Shown: positions 7,647-17,078 of the stretch, piece by piece
Position numbering within the stretch: position 1 is the first letter of the stretch
How the letters are laid out: each line of letters opens with the position of its first letter
Assembly (NCBI GenBank): GCA_034669965.1
Contig: JAXMOK010000014.1
Span: forward strand, 1-64,000
Source: HXMU1420-13 sp034669965
Lineage (GTDB): Bacteria > Bacteroidota > Rhodothermia > Balneolales > Balneolaceae
Reading direction: 5' to 3'
DNA length: 64,000 nucleotides
Translations under genes and position numbers: made by a program
The notes under the pieces: generated by a model
What the model was told of the DNA's origin: nothing
Database searches by the model: none
What the model saw: the letters and a program-made list of their open reading frames with translations, nothing else

Positions 7647-8521
7647 TGAAGATATCGCATACAGCAGCTTTTATTGCTGTTAAACTGTTCGGATTATCAC
7701 GTAAGCGTTCATTTGCAGCGAAATTCGATCCATTTATTCTAATCTTCTACCAGAACATTGTTCAGTCGTTGCCATCGTATCTTCGGTGGTACGGCACTGC
7801 ATTGAAATCGTCATTCATTCGTAGCTTGTTCATCCTTTCTGAAGAACTTTTCTTACCCGGCGATTTGATGCACATCTTATGCCGTAAATATTTTGTGGGT
7901 AAACAGGTTCAGGATTTAATCGATGTAGGTTTTGAGCAAATAGTGAATTTAGGGGCCGGTTTTGATCATTTAGGGGCATACTACTCTCAAAAAGGAATAC
8001 CTGTTTTCGAATTAGATCGCCAAGCTATGATTCAGGAGAAGAAAGGATTTCTTAATGAACACGGATATCTCAACGCTAATCTCCATTTTGTTGCTTGTGA
8101 TCTTGAATTTGAGCGATCGGGAGATGCATTACGTGCACATCCGGATTTCGATCCAAAGAAAAAAACGGTATTCGTTGCAGAAGGATTATTCGATTACCTC
8201 GACCTGTTGCCATCCGAACGAATTGTAGAAGATATCCTTTCGATGAATCGGAAAAATAAACTGGTAACCACCTTCTTTTCGATCGATGAATTGAACTATT
8301 TATACCGAGCTGTATTTAGAGGCGGCATAGCCATGGTAGGCGAAACGTTGAAATTCAAAATCACCCGCGATGAGTTTGTAGAATTACTTGAAGAACTCGG
8401 TCTTGAACTGGAAGAACAGATTAATTACCTGCAAATGAAGACAGACTTTGTTGAAAAATGCGATTCTAACTTACCGGTGATGAAAGGCTTTTACGTTCAA
8501 CAATATGGCATAAGGCCTTAA
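7646..8521 (+). CDS. Class I SAM-dependent methyltransferase (leucine carboxyl methyltransferase-like family)
   Basis: A 291-residue protein with a Rossmann-type methyltransferase core. It has motif I VNLGAGFDHLGAYYS, an acidic strand end PVFELDR where SAM ribose is normally held, and FVAEGLFDYL further on, the pattern of the PPM/LCMT family. Bacterial members are often annotated as O-methyltransferases with unknown substrates. It starts on the last base of the upstream pseudouridine synthase stop codon. No signal peptide is obvious, although the N-terminal 60 residues are hydrophobic and basic. The substrate is unknown. Confidence 0.75.
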   Translation: MKISHTAAFIAVKLFGLSRKRSFAAKFDPFILIFYQNIVQSLPSYLRWYGTALKSSFIRSLFILSEELFLPGDLMHILCRKYFVGKQVQDLIDVGFEQIVNLGAGFDHLGAYYSQKGIPVFELDRQAMIQEKKGFLNEHGYLNANLHFVACDLEFERSGDALRAHPDFDPKKKTVFVAEGLFDYLDLLPSERIVEDILSMNRKNKLVTTFFSIDELNYLYRAVFRGGIAMVGETLKFKITRDEFVELLEELGLELEEQINYLQMKTDFVEKCDSNLPVMKGFYVQQYGIRP

Positions 8522-8528
8522 ATTTGAG

Positions 8529-10043
8529 CTAAACTGCAAGTGAAACAGACGATGCCGATCCCTTAGCATCACGGAGCGATTTAAACCTAAGCTCAAACCG
8601 GGTACCGTTATCAGTATTAATATTAACATCTGCCTTAAGTTGATCTGAATAGGAATACATGAGTGTTGCTCCGAGTGTCGGAGACTCTTCGAAAACAAAA
8701 TCTGTAGGCAAGCCTACCCCATCGTCTTCTATTTTCAAACAAATATCCTCTCCTTTTCGCGTTAAAGAAATTTGAATTGATCCGGAATCACGATTATTAA
8801 AGGCATACTCATATGCATTCGATATTAACTCGTTTAATATCAGTGCACAAGGTAACGCCTGATTGATGTTCAATAACACATAATCGGCAGAATAATTGAT
8901 CGCAATATGGCCGTATTCTCTAGCACGTTTTTCTCTGGTAGTTTTAACCAAATTATGAATGTATTGATCAAAAACCACAGCGGTAAAATCCGACTCTGAA
9001 TACAATTGCTCGTGAATTAAAGCCATCGTATTTACCCGCATATAATTTGTAAATAAGCTTTTTTGCACCGCCGGATTATCAGTTTTGAATTCCTCGAGTT
9101 GCAAGAAACTTGAGATAACAGCCAGGTTGTTTTTAACCCGGTGATGAATCTCTGAAAGCAACACATTCTTTTCTTCCAGCGACTGCTCTAAACTAACCTG
9201 ATACTGCTTCTTTTGGGTAATATCTTTCCCGGATATATAAAATTTGCCCCCATGTTTATGAATACTTAAAGCAACATGTCGAAGTTTTCTGTTTTGATCG
9301 TTTAAAACCGTTTCAACATTCATGATTTTCCCAAGATCCAGGTCATTCCATTCACGTAATTTTGCAAGTAATTCAACATCATTAAGCAACTTATATAGGC
9401 TGTAATTCTCAGTTTCATACCCAACTGGGCTCAATACTCTAGAAACCTTATCTGTATATTTTGCAACTTTAAAACTTCGGGCATCAGCAACAATCATTAT
9501 ATCAACCGATGTTTCTAGGAAACGTGTAATGGTATCTAATTCGACGTTTTTTCTGCGGAGTTCTAAACGAGCTTCAACTTCTCGTGCTAAAGTTTCAAGC
9601 GCCTTTTTTTGATGATCTTTGAGTTGTTTAGCTTCGGTACCAATCACACAAATCGTTCCCAGATTGCATGAATTTGATTTTAAATTAAATCCGGCATAAA
9701 ATCGCACGCCGGGTGCATCTTTAACAAAGGGCATGTCACTAAAACGCTCATCTTCAAGCGTGTTTTCAACAATCATGAATGCATCTTGTTGAATGGTATG
9801 GTGACAAAATCCAACTTCCCGAGGAAGATCAACAAACTCAATGCCAATATTGGCTTTACTCCATTGGCGGGTTTCGTCGATAAAATTGATTTGAGCAACT
9901 GGAACTTCACAAATCTGAGCCGCAAGCGTAACCAGATTATCAAACTCTGTTTCTTTTCCCGAATCCATGATTTCAAAGCGACTAAGCTCTTTGATTCGCA
10001 TTCGTTCTAATGGAAGTTGTACAGCTGCTTGTGGTACGGACAT
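8529..10043 (-). CDS. GAF-PAS sensor histidine kinase, HisKA_2 type
   Basis: A 504-residue cytosolic kinase. Residues 30-165 look like a GAF domain (EVGFCHHTIQQDAFMIVEN, FYAGFNLKSNSCNLGTICVI), and 170-280 look like a degenerate PAS fold ending in FYISGKDITQKKQYQ. The HisKA_2 dimerisation domain follows with EIHHRVKNNLAVISSFLQ (phospho-His near 300). The HATPase part contains LILNELISNAYEYAF and IEDDGVGLP. HisKA_2 kinases often serve light, redox or general stress signalling. No response regulator is adjacent, so the partner is unknown. It ends 7 bp from the convergent methyltransferase gene. Confidence 0.88.
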   Translation of the reverse strand: MSVPQAAVQLPLERMRIKELSRFEIMDSGKETEFDNLVTLAAQICEVPVAQINFIDETRQWSKANIGIEFVDLPREVGFCHHTIQQDAFMIVENTLEDERFSDMPFVKDAPGVRFYAGFNLKSNSCNLGTICVIGTEAKQLKDHQKKALETLAREVEARLELRRKNVELDTITRFLETSVDIMIVADARSFKVAKYTDKVSRVLSPVGYETENYSLYKLLNDVELLAKLREWNDLDLGKIMNVETVLNDQNRKLRHVALSIHKHGGKFYISGKDITQKKQYQVSLEQSLEEKNVLLSEIHHRVKNNLAVISSFLQLEEFKTDNPAVQKSLFTNYMRVNTMALIHEQLYSESDFTAVVFDQYIHNLVKTTREKRAREYGHIAINYSADYVLLNINQALPCALILNELISNAYEYAFNNRDSGSIQISLTRKGEDICLKIEDDGVGLPTDFVFEESPTLGATLMYSYSDQLKADVNINTDNGTRFELRFKSLRDAKGSASSVSLAV

Positions 10044-10146
10044 AATCAGACTTTTCGTTTACGTCGTTATCGACGGAACGAATCTAAACTTTAAGCTGAC
10101 GCCTTGTAGTTAGAGTATTCTAAACTACGTGAGATAATATTTACAC

Positions 10147-11514
10147 TTAGTCGAACAGTGATTTATGTTCACTTTCGTTATCGATTTTCGTGGACTCCGG
10201 TAAAGATTTAGTTGCTTTAGCACCCAATTCTTTGAGCATTTCGGCTTGCCGAACCAAATTACCCGATCCCGATTTTAAGCGTTTCATTGCCACTTCGTAA
10301 CTATCTTGGGTTTGGCGAATTCGATTTCCGATGTCGTCCATACTTTCCACAAACCCAACAAACTTGTCGTACATCGCTCCGCCGCGTTCAGCAATTTCTA
10401 ACGCGTATTTATTCTGTCGATCCCGCTTCCAAATTGTATTTATGGTAAATAAGGTAGCCAACAAAGTTGAAGGACTTACAATCACGATATTCTTCTCAAA
10501 CGACTCGTTGTACAATTCCGGTTCGGCTTGCAAAGCTGCTGCAAAAGCCGGCTCAATGGGTATAAACAACAGTACAAAATCAGGAGTTTTATCTTGATAT
10601 AATTGCGTGTAATTCTTCTCGCTTAAACCTTTCACATGCGCCCGAATCGATAAAACATGTTGCTTCAAATACTTCTGGCGCTCGTCCTTATCATCAGAGC
10701 TTACGTATCGTTCGTAGGCGGTTAACGATACTTTTGAATCTACTATCAGAAACTTTTCGTCGGGTAATTTTACCACCACATCCGGCTGCAATCGTCTGCC
10801 ATCTGTAGTGGTTTCACTTTGCTGAGTGAAGTATTCTTCATCTTTTCGGAGTCCCGATTTTTCCAAAATACTACCCAACACCACTTCGCCCCAATTCCCC
10901 TGTGCTTTCGAGTCTCCTTTCAGCGCTTTAGTCAAGTTTTTGGTGTCTTCACTCATTTGCTGATTCAACTCCGCCATTTGACGAATTTGTTCCTTTAACG
11001 TAGCTCGCTGTCGATTTTCATCGTTGTAGGTCTCTTCCACTTTCTTCCGAAACTCTTCCAGTTTTATTCCCAGCGGGTTCAACAACTGATCCAGATTTTC
11101 ACGGTTTTGCTTGGTGAATTTCTCCGCTTTTTCATCCAGAATTTTGTTCGCCAGATTCTCGAACTGCACCTTCAACTGTTCTTGCATGTGTTCGAGCTCC
11201 CCTTTTTGCTCGTTTAACTTAATTTGTAGCGCATCATATTCGGCTTTAAGTCCGGCCAGTTGCCTATCAAGGTGTGCACTCTTTTCACGCTCGGCTTTTA
11301 ATTCGTCTTCTTTTTGTTGATGAAGCTTCTCCGATTGCTCCCGTGCTTCTTTCACTTCACTTTCCAACCGATCGGAAATTTCCTGTTTTAGTTGCTCTAA
11401 GTTGGCAATTCGTTCCTCGAGTCTCCCCGATTCTGACTTCGATTTAAAATGAGCGATCGCATATCCAATGATAATCCCTAAAAGCAATGCTCCTGCACTA
11501 ATCGCAATTTCCAA
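10147..11514 (-). CDS. rmuC: DNA recombination protein RmuC
   Basis: RmuC proteins limit inversions at short inverted repeats and are thought to act as nucleases on DNA. The protein starts with one membrane segment (residues 1-20, AISAGALLLGIIIGYAIAHF). A long coiled coil follows to about residue 150, rich in E, K and Q. The RmuC domain itself carries LTKALKGDSKAQGNWGEVVL, RLQPDVVVKLPDEKFLIVDSKVSL and a late FIPIEPAFAAAL. At 455 residues it is the normal length. Its start lies 2 bp from the stop of the upstream hydrolase gene on the same strand, so the two probably share a transcript. Confidence 0.93.
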   Translation of the reverse strand: MEIAISAGALLLGIIIGYAIAHFKSKSESGRLEERIANLEQLKQEISDRLESEVKEAREQSEKLHQQKEDELKAEREKSAHLDRQLAGLKAEYDALQIKLNEQKGELEHMQEQLKVQFENLANKILDEKAEKFTKQNRENLDQLLNPLGIKLEEFRKKVEETYNDENRQRATLKEQIRQMAELNQQMSEDTKNLTKALKGDSKAQGNWGEVVLGSILEKSGLRKDEEYFTQQSETTTDGRRLQPDVVVKLPDEKFLIVDSKVSLTAYERYVSSDDKDERQKYLKQHVLSIRAHVKGLSEKNYTQLYQDKTPDFVLLFIPIEPAFAAALQAEPELYNESFEKNIVIVSPSTLLATLFTINTIWKRDRQNKYALEIAERGGAMYDKFVGFVESMDDIGNRIRQTQDSYEVAMKRLKSGSGNLVRQAEMLKELGAKATKSLPESTKIDNESEHKSLFD

Positions 11515-11516
11515 CG

Positions 11517-12320
11517 CTATTCCTCCGCTAAAATTTCAGCCATTTTGGCCTTTAATTGTTCGTTATTAAACACTCGATTATGCCCCTGACCTGCGAGCAT
11601 GATAAACTCATCGTTTCCATCCAAAAACTCATTTAATTTAATGGATCTCTCCACAGGAAGTAGCTCATCTTCTGCAGCATAAAAGATGGTGATGGGTTCA
11701 TCTATGCGTTGCAAAGCTAAATCTGTACGCAGTGGATATCGGACTAGAAAATCCGGTAAAAACCAATACTGAGAATCTTTCATATCCATCATACTAAAAT
11801 ATGGCGTCCAGAGTATAAGTTCTCTGGGATCATTATCTACAGCCACTTGTGCTGCAACACCCGAACCCAGCGAGTAGCCAACAATAACAATATCGTCTTC
11901 GGTGTATTCTTTCGAAATTTCGCGATACACTACTTTCATATCGCCTACCAAATCGTCTTCATTCCAAAGTTCACCTTCAGTTAGGCCATAGCTTCTGTAA
12001 TCCGGATAAAGCACGTCGTATCCATTATTTAAAAAGAGCTCAAATTTTGAAGGACTCGTTTGGGCATTGCCTCCATTTCCATGAAAGAAAATAACGAGCC
12101 CTTTGCTTGAATCTGCCTTAGCAAGAATAGCGTGGATTCGAGCTTCATCACCAATTTCAAACCATCGCTCTTCGAAATCGAAGGCGTAATTAAATTCGTG
12201 ATTCTCTTCTAAAACAGATTGATTAAACAAAATGGCATTCTGAATGAAGTAGAAGTACAAGCAAATTCCGACGTACAGCACGCCAATCAAAACTACCGTT
12301 GATAAAATTCCTTTTTTCAT
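11517..12320 (-). CDS. Membrane-anchored alpha/beta hydrolase (BEM46-like)
   Basis: A 267-residue protein with a hydrophobic anchor (residues 5-27) followed by an alpha/beta hydrolase fold. The oxyanion segment is FFHGNGGNA (80-84), the nucleophile elbow is VGYSLGSGVA with Ser150, and the likely catalytic His is in AGQGHNRVF near 252. The YPDYRSYGLTEG block is typical of the BEM46/ABHD13-type family. It probably acts as an esterase or lipase at the periplasmic face; the substrate is unknown. It is co-directional with and 2 bp from rmuC. Confidence 0.8.
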   Translation of the reverse strand: MKKGILSTVVLIGVLYVGICLYFYFIQNAILFNQSVLEENHEFNYAFDFEERWFEIGDEARIHAILAKADSSKGLVIFFHGNGGNAQTSPSKFELFLNNGYDVLYPDYRSYGLTEGELWNEDDLVGDMKVVYREISKEYTEDDIVIVGYSLGSGVAAQVAVDNDPRELILWTPYFSMMDMKDSQYWFLPDFLVRYPLRTDLALQRIDEPITIFYAAEDELLPVERSIKLNEFLDGNDEFIMLAGQGHNRVFNNEQLKAKMAEILAEE

Positions 12321-12537
12321 AACTCAATTTTTTACCTCGCTAAAGATACTTTATGATGGTACGAACCCCAACCCGAATTGAACCTTAACAGCTGTTTATT
12401 TCTTAATTAATATCAAAAGTTCAACATTCTTCTCACCTATTAATACTAATGCAATTCAATTCAGGAACTCTTATTTTTAGGGTTCTGTTTTAAATGCTCC
12501 GTAAGAGGTAAGCAATCATTTAAATCCTTCAAGTACA

Positions 12538-13224
12538 TTGAATAACAAATCAGACGTAGAACAATTAGAGATCATCGAAGATCTTGGCGATGCACACATC
12601 GGCACTTCCGAACTTACCCCGTTAAGAGCTGACGCTTTCGACCTAAGCGATGATGAAAAAATTAGCATTATTAAAGAGCATTTCGCTAAAATCATGGATA
12701 CACTTGGCCTTGATTTAACCGACGATAGCCTGAGAGGTACGCCTCAACGCGTGGCAAAAATGTACGTTAAAGAAATTTTTAACGGTTTGAATCCCGTTAA
12801 TCGTCCGGAAGCGCGTACTTTCAGCAATGGCTACGATTACAGTGATATGGTGATCGAAAAGAACATTCAAGTTACTTCGTTTTGCGAGCATCACTTTCTT
12901 CCATTTATCGGAAAAGCACACGTTGCTTACATTTCGAAAGGCAAAGTGATTGGCTTGTCTAAAATTAACCGTTTAGTTGATTATTTCTCGCGCCGACCAC
13001 AAGTACAAGAACGCCTGACCCTTCAAATTGCTGATGCTTTGGCTGAAGCCATGGAAACCGACGACGTTGCCGTTTTCATCGACAGCAAGCATTTATGTGT
13101 TTCTACCCGTGGGATTAAAGATCAAAGTAGTAGCACTATCACTTCAGAATTTCGAGGGGCGTTTCGTCAAAAAGACGTTCAACAAAAATTCATCGATTTC
13201 ATTAGAACCAATACAGAGCTTTAA
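12538..13224 (+). CDS. folE: GTP cyclohydrolase I
   Basis: FolE opens the imidazole ring of GTP to give dihydroneopterin triphosphate, the first step to tetrahydrofolate. Zinc ligands are Cys116 and His119 in SFCEHHFLPFIG and Cys187 in SKHLCVSTRG. The substrate segment GLSKINRLVDYFSRRPQVQERLT is intact. The N-terminal 40 residues are an acidic extension common in the family. The start is TTG, with no in-frame ATG nearby that would keep the domain whole. It lies 8 bp upstream of cysS and likely shares its transcript. About 215 bp of non-coding DNA precede it. Confidence 0.95.
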   Translation: MNNKSDVEQLEIIEDLGDAHIGTSELTPLRADAFDLSDDEKISIIKEHFAKIMDTLGLDLTDDSLRGTPQRVAKMYVKEIFNGLNPVNRPEARTFSNGYDYSDMVIEKNIQVTSFCEHHFLPFIGKAHVAYISKGKVIGLSKINRLVDYFSRRPQVQERLTLQIADALAEAMETDDVAVFIDSKHLCVSTRGIKDQSSSTITSEFRGAFRQKDVQQKFIDFIRTNTEL

Positions 13225-13232
13225 GAATCGTT

Positions 13233-14684
13233 TTGGCTGAACAAAAACTTCACGTTTACAACACGCTTACTCGCAAAAAAGAACGCTTCAAGCCGTTGAA
13301 TCCTCCGTTTGTGGGGATGTACGTTTGTGGCCCAACCGTGTATGGCGATGCGCATCTTGGCCACGCCAAAAGTTATGTTTCTTTTGATGTGGTGCTTCGC
13401 TACTTGCGCTATCTCGAGTATAAAGTGAAGTATGTGCAAAACATCACCGATGTGGGTCACCTTGTGGGTGATGGCGACGAAGGCGAAGACAAATTGGCGA
13501 AAAAAGCCCGCATCGAACAAATTGATCCGATGCAGGTTGCCGAGCAATATACCTTTACCTATTTCCGCGATATGGATGCGTTGAATGTGCTACGTCCCGA
13601 CATCGCACCTCGTGCAACCGGACACATCCCCGAGCAAATCGCGATGATTAAGACATTGATCGAACGCGGCCATGCCTACAACGCCGACGGTAATGTGTAT
13701 TTTGATGTAGCTTCTGATCCAAACTACGGCAAGTTGAGCGGTCGCAGCCTCGACGATGCTGAATCAGGAACTCGTGTTGATATTGCAAGCGATAAGAAAA
13801 ATCCTGCTGATTTCGCCCTCTGGAAAAAAGCGGATGATAGCCACCTAATGAAATGGGATTCGCCTTGGGGCGTTGGTTACCCGGGCTGGCATATCGAATG
13901 TTCGGCGATGAGCACCAAATATCTTGGTGAAAGTTTTGATATTCATGGTGGTGGATTGGAGAATCAGTTTCCGCATCACGAATGTGAAATTTCACAATCA
14001 GAATGTGCCCATGACGCCCAATTTGTGAAATATTGGATGCACAACAACATGGTTACCCTCGAAGGGCAAAAAATGGGTAAATCGTTGGGGAACGCCATTA
14101 ATCTGCATGAGTTTTTTACGGGTGATCACAAAATGCTAACTCGCTCATGGAGTCCTGAAGTAATTCGGTTTTTCTTGCTTCAAAGTCATTACCGCAGTAC
14201 CACTGATTTTTCTGAGGATGCACTGGAAGCCGCTGAAACCGGTTTAAAGAATTTGCATTCGATCGTAAGCACCATCGAAAAAAGTTCGGCAGGAAAAGGC
14301 GCAGCTTACCCTATCGATAACTTCATCAGTGATTTTGAAGCAGTGATGAACGATGATTTCAACTCGGCCCAAGGTATTGCAGTGGTTTTCGAGCATGGAA
14401 AAGAAATTCGAAAGCAAATCACAAACGGATCGGTTCCGGCGAATATCGAAGAAGTTAAAAGCGCCTTCAAGAAGGTTGTTGATGAAGTACTCGGAATCTG
14501 GCCAACAAACTCTGGTGGCGATTCAAATCTGACCGGCGGTTTAGTTGAGTTATTGATTGAAATCAGAAAGGATGCCCGATCGAATAAAGATTTTGCGCTT
14601 TCTGATAAAATCAGAGATGATTTGAAAGCATTGGGTGTACAGTTGAAAGATGGAAAAGACGGTACCACCTATGACTTGGATTAA
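13233..14684 (+). CDS. cysS: Cysteinyl-tRNA synthetase
   Basis: The enzyme charges tRNA-Cys with cysteine in the cytoplasm. This 483-residue class I synthetase has the HIGH-type motif AHLGHAKSYV at 40-49, zinc-binding Cys32, GWHIECSAMS and HHECEISQSE. The second signature reads KMGKS (280-284) in place of the usual KMSKS. The C-terminal helical anticodon-binding part ends in SDKIRDDLKALGVQLKDGKDGTTY. The start is TTG, 8 bp after folE. The last base overlaps the yidD start. Confidence 0.96.
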   Translation: MAEQKLHVYNTLTRKKERFKPLNPPFVGMYVCGPTVYGDAHLGHAKSYVSFDVVLRYLRYLEYKVKYVQNITDVGHLVGDGDEGEDKLAKKARIEQIDPMQVAEQYTFTYFRDMDALNVLRPDIAPRATGHIPEQIAMIKTLIERGHAYNADGNVYFDVASDPNYGKLSGRSLDDAESGTRVDIASDKKNPADFALWKKADDSHLMKWDSPWGVGYPGWHIECSAMSTKYLGESFDIHGGGLENQFPHHECEISQSECAHDAQFVKYWMHNNMVTLEGQKMGKSLGNAINLHEFFTGDHKMLTRSWSPEVIRFFLLQSHYRSTTDFSEDALEAAETGLKNLHSIVSTIEKSSAGKGAAYPIDNFISDFEAVMNDDFNSAQGIAVVFEHGKEIRKQITNGSVPANIEEVKSAFKKVVDEVLGIWPTNSGGDSNLTGGLVELLIEIRKDARSNKDFALSDKIRDDLKALGVQLKDGKDGTTYDLD

Positions 14685-14938
14685 TGCAGCTCATCAACAA
14701 CATATTTCGTTGGTTGATCGTGGGCATTGTTCGGTTTTACCAGCTGGCCATTTCGCCTTGGCTGGGTAAATCGTGTAGGTATTCCCCTACCTGTTCGCAA
14801 TATATGATCGAAGCCGTGAACGAATGGGGAGCATTGAAAGGATTTTGGATGGGATTGAAACGCATCGGAAGTTGCCATCCCTGGGGGGACCACGGATATG
14901 ATCCCGTTCCTGAAAATCCAAAAAAGAAATTGAAATAA
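14684..14938 (+). CDS. yidD: Membrane protein insertion efficiency factor YidD
   Basis: YidD is a small inner-membrane-associated protein that assists YidC in inserting membrane proteins. The 84-residue sequence has the amphipathic start IFRWLIVGIVRFYQLAISPW and the family core CRYSPTCSQYMIEAVNEWG, followed by a conserved tail GSCHPWGDHGYDPVP. The ATG shares one base with the cysS stop. In many bacteria yidD sits with rnpA and yidC; here it is coupled to cysS. Confidence 0.93.
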   Translation: MQLINNIFRWLIVGIVRFYQLAISPWLGKSCRYSPTCSQYMIEAVNEWGALKGFWMGLKRIGSCHPWGDHGYDPVPENPKKKLK

Positions 14939-15034
14939 TACAACAAACATCGTCTTTTGAGATGAATCGTTGAATCGAAGTTTCCCAATTTGTTCAGATT
15001 CAGCGCTTTCACTTAGAACGGCAAATTAGAAATC

Positions 15035-15517
15035 ATGAGTGACATTACTTTTAAAGAACGCAAAACTGTGTACCAGGTTGAAGAAGAAAAAGATCTGGCT
15101 CCAAAATTTGATGAAAACGGTTTAATTCCTGTTGTAACCACCGATTTTACTTCGGGCGAATTGTTGATGCATGGCTACATGAATGTGGAAGCCTTCAAGA
15201 AAACTATTGAGTTGGGCGAGGCCGTGTATTACAGCCGCAGCCGAGAGGTACTTTGGCATAAAGGAGCCACTTCGGGGCTTACTCAAATCGTGAAGGAAAT
15301 GCGAATCGACGACGACCAAGATTGCGTGTGGCTTCGCGTTGAAGTGCAAGGTAATGGCGCAAGCTGCCACGTTGGCTATCGGTCTTGCTTCTACCGCAGC
15401 GTACCTACCGGTGATGAGTTCTTCGAAAAAGACGGTGAATTGAAATTCGAAGAATCTGAAAAAGTATTTGATCCGGAAGACGTGTACGGAGATGCTCCGA
15501 ATCCGACTAAACTCTAA
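15035..15517 (+). CDS. hisI: Phosphoribosyl-AMP cyclohydrolase HisI
   Basis: HisI opens the adenine ring of phosphoribosyl-AMP in step three of histidine synthesis. Zinc-binding Cys97, Cys111 and Cys118 (QDCVWLRV, GASCHVGYRSCFY) and the magnesium-binding acidic cluster DDDQD at 92-96 are present, with LWHKGATSG near 73-81. The protein is 160 residues and lacks the HisE pyrophosphohydrolase domain found fused in many bacteria. The N-terminal 20 residues and the acidic tail are extra. No other his gene is near. A strong terminator hairpin follows. Confidence 0.93.
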   Translation: MSDITFKERKTVYQVEEEKDLAPKFDENGLIPVVTTDFTSGELLMHGYMNVEAFKKTIELGEAVYYSRSREVLWHKGATSGLTQIVKEMRIDDDQDCVWLRVEVQGNGASCHVGYRSCFYRSVPTGDEFFEKDGELKFEESEKVFDPEDVYGDAPNPTKL

Positions 15518-15536
15518 GTTTATACACACCGAATAT

Positions 15537-15560
15537 AAAAGCCCCACTCTGGGGCTTTTT
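15537..15560. terminator. Bidirectional Rho-independent terminator
   Basis: AAAAAGCCCC-ACTC-style hairpin: arms AAAGCCCC and GGGGCTTT enclose a short ACTCT loop, with T-runs on both strands. It lies between hisI (+) and the convergent GIN-domain gene (-) and can stop transcription from either side. Confidence 0.85.
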
Positions 15561-16451
15561 CTATTTAAATAAGTTTATAGACTGATTTTCATCTTCCGCC
15601 CGAATCACAAGTAACAATTCTTTCCGCTCGTTACGGTCTACTTGATAAATCTTTGTTCCTATTGGAAATCGTTCTGTTCTTTTTTGAAACATTCGGAATG
15701 GTAGTCCATAGCCAAATCGAGCATTTTCAGGTCCTTCTATTACAATATGTACTCGTTTACCAGAATTATTTTTTAAAGCTAGATCAATATATTGTACGCC
15801 AGGTTTGGGTAGATCATATTCAAGCTTTGATATAATTTTCGCTCCAGATTCAATTTCACTCACTAAACTTACCGGTTCCTTGGCATAAATAATTGTACCT
15901 GTAGCCGACACATTCACATCAACCGAATCAATTTCACCTACTCTTATTTTACCGAAGCTTGTAACCACAAGATTTGCGGTTTTAGTCATTAAATCAGTCG
16001 CATCAATCGTGCCTACTCCAGTTCTAACGAACAATGAATGTGCGGTACCTTTCACAGTAATCTCACCAACATTAGCATTGATTTCGAAATAGTCAGAATC
16101 AATTCCATTTATCATATAATTGCCATGCGCACTGTTTTTGAATGTTACCAAATTAGTGGTCGTGATTTCGATTTCTATCCTTTTGGAAGAAGATATCCAA
16201 CTCTTTTGATTGATTTCTAACACTCCATTTCGAACTTCCACTCGTATCTGATCTTGAAGGTTTTTATCCGCTTTAATCGTGATTTGATTGTAATCTCCTA
16301 TCGTAATCATTATCTGACTTGACAGTCCATTTTCGATAGAATTGAATGCCTCTATTTGATAGGATAAGGTAGAAATATTGCCATTTCCTTTTAGCTGAGC
16401 TTGTGCATTTACCGACCACAAAATGAAGAAAAAAATCATAATGAATTTCAT
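15561..16451 (-). CDS. Secreted GIN-domain (DUF2807) protein
   Basis: A signal peptide (KFIMIFFFILWSVNAQAQ) leads into a repeated beta-helix-like region typical of the head GIN domain or DUF2807, common in Bacteroidota. Visible traits are the SSQIMITIGDYNQITIKAD-type strands, VTSFGKIRVG and VNVSATGTI. The function of the family is unknown; a structural role on the cell surface is usually assumed. The longest frame begins at 16541, but the ATG at 16451 follows the DoxX stop codon by one base and starts a clean signal peptide, so I use it. Co-transcribed with doxX. Confidence 0.75.
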   Translation of the reverse strand: MKFIMIFFFILWSVNAQAQLKGNGNISTLSYQIEAFNSIENGLSSQIMITIGDYNQITIKADKNLQDQIRVEVRNGVLEINQKSWISSSKRIEIEITTTNLVTFKNSAHGNYMINGIDSDYFEINANVGEITVKGTAHSLFVRTGVGTIDATDLMTKTANLVVTSFGKIRVGEIDSVDVNVSATGTIIYAKEPVSLVSEIESGAKIISKLEYDLPKPGVQYIDLALKNNSGKRVHIVIEGPENARFGYGLPFRMFQKRTERFPIGTKIYQVDRNERKELLLVIRAEDENQSINLFK

Positions 16452-16452
16452 A

Positions 16453-17022
16453 TTAGCCTCTATGCGTTGAAATGATGGTTTCTGTAATCTGAGTACTGTC
16501 TTTTTTTGTGAGCCAATTCGAAATGAGGTAATCAAGACCAAATTTTCCAGAACCGAATGCCACAGCGTAAAGACTCACCCATAAGAATCCAAGTGCCGGT
16601 AACATCCCCCAAAGTCCACCACCCCATTTTTGAAAAAATATCGCGACTAACATAGTGCCTGCTATAAAAAAAGCAGCAATTCGAGTTTGAAAACCCCATA
16701 GTAAGAACATCCCTCCAATGGCTTCGCTGGCTGCACCCATCCAAGCGAAAAAAACAGGCGCCCAACTAAAAGGAGCTCCAAACTTTGCAACATCTTCGGG
16801 GAACCATGCAACTACCTCAAATAAACCAAGTCCGGTATCTGCAATCGACCAAGGCACTCCAAATTTATCGCCACCAAACATTGTAGCTAGAAACAGGCCG
16901 GCTAATATGCGTGGAATTGCTAAAACAAGATTGGTGAAAACACCGTCAACCTGTTTTGGTTCAGTTACAGCCTTGAAATACTGATATATTTTTTTTGATG
17001 CATTAGCTTGATTTGAAATCAT
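16453..17022 (-). CDS. DoxX-family membrane protein
   Basis: A 189-residue protein with about four hydrophobic segments: VLAIPRILAGLFLATMFGG, APVFFAWMGAASEAIGGMFLLWG, AAFFIAGTMLVAIFF and MLPALGFLWVSLYAVAFGSG. The Arg in IPRILAG, GGDKFG and the closing GSGKFGLDYL are DoxX-family features. DoxX relatives are quinone- or thiosulfate-linked membrane proteins, but most are uncharacterised. It is the first gene of a two-gene unit with the GIN-domain protein and is preceded by a GAGAC/GTCTC palindrome. Confidence 0.85.
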   Translation of the reverse strand: MISNQANASKKIYQYFKAVTEPKQVDGVFTNLVLAIPRILAGLFLATMFGGDKFGVPWSIADTGLGLFEVVAWFPEDVAKFGAPFSWAPVFFAWMGAASEAIGGMFLLWGFQTRIAAFFIAGTMLVAIFFQKWGGGLWGMLPALGFLWVSLYAVAFGSGKFGLDYLISNWLTKKDSTQITETIISTHRG

Positions 17023-17078
17023 GTTGGATCATTGTTGTTAATGTTTTCCCAATGATCTGCTTTTCTAGAATGTAGATC

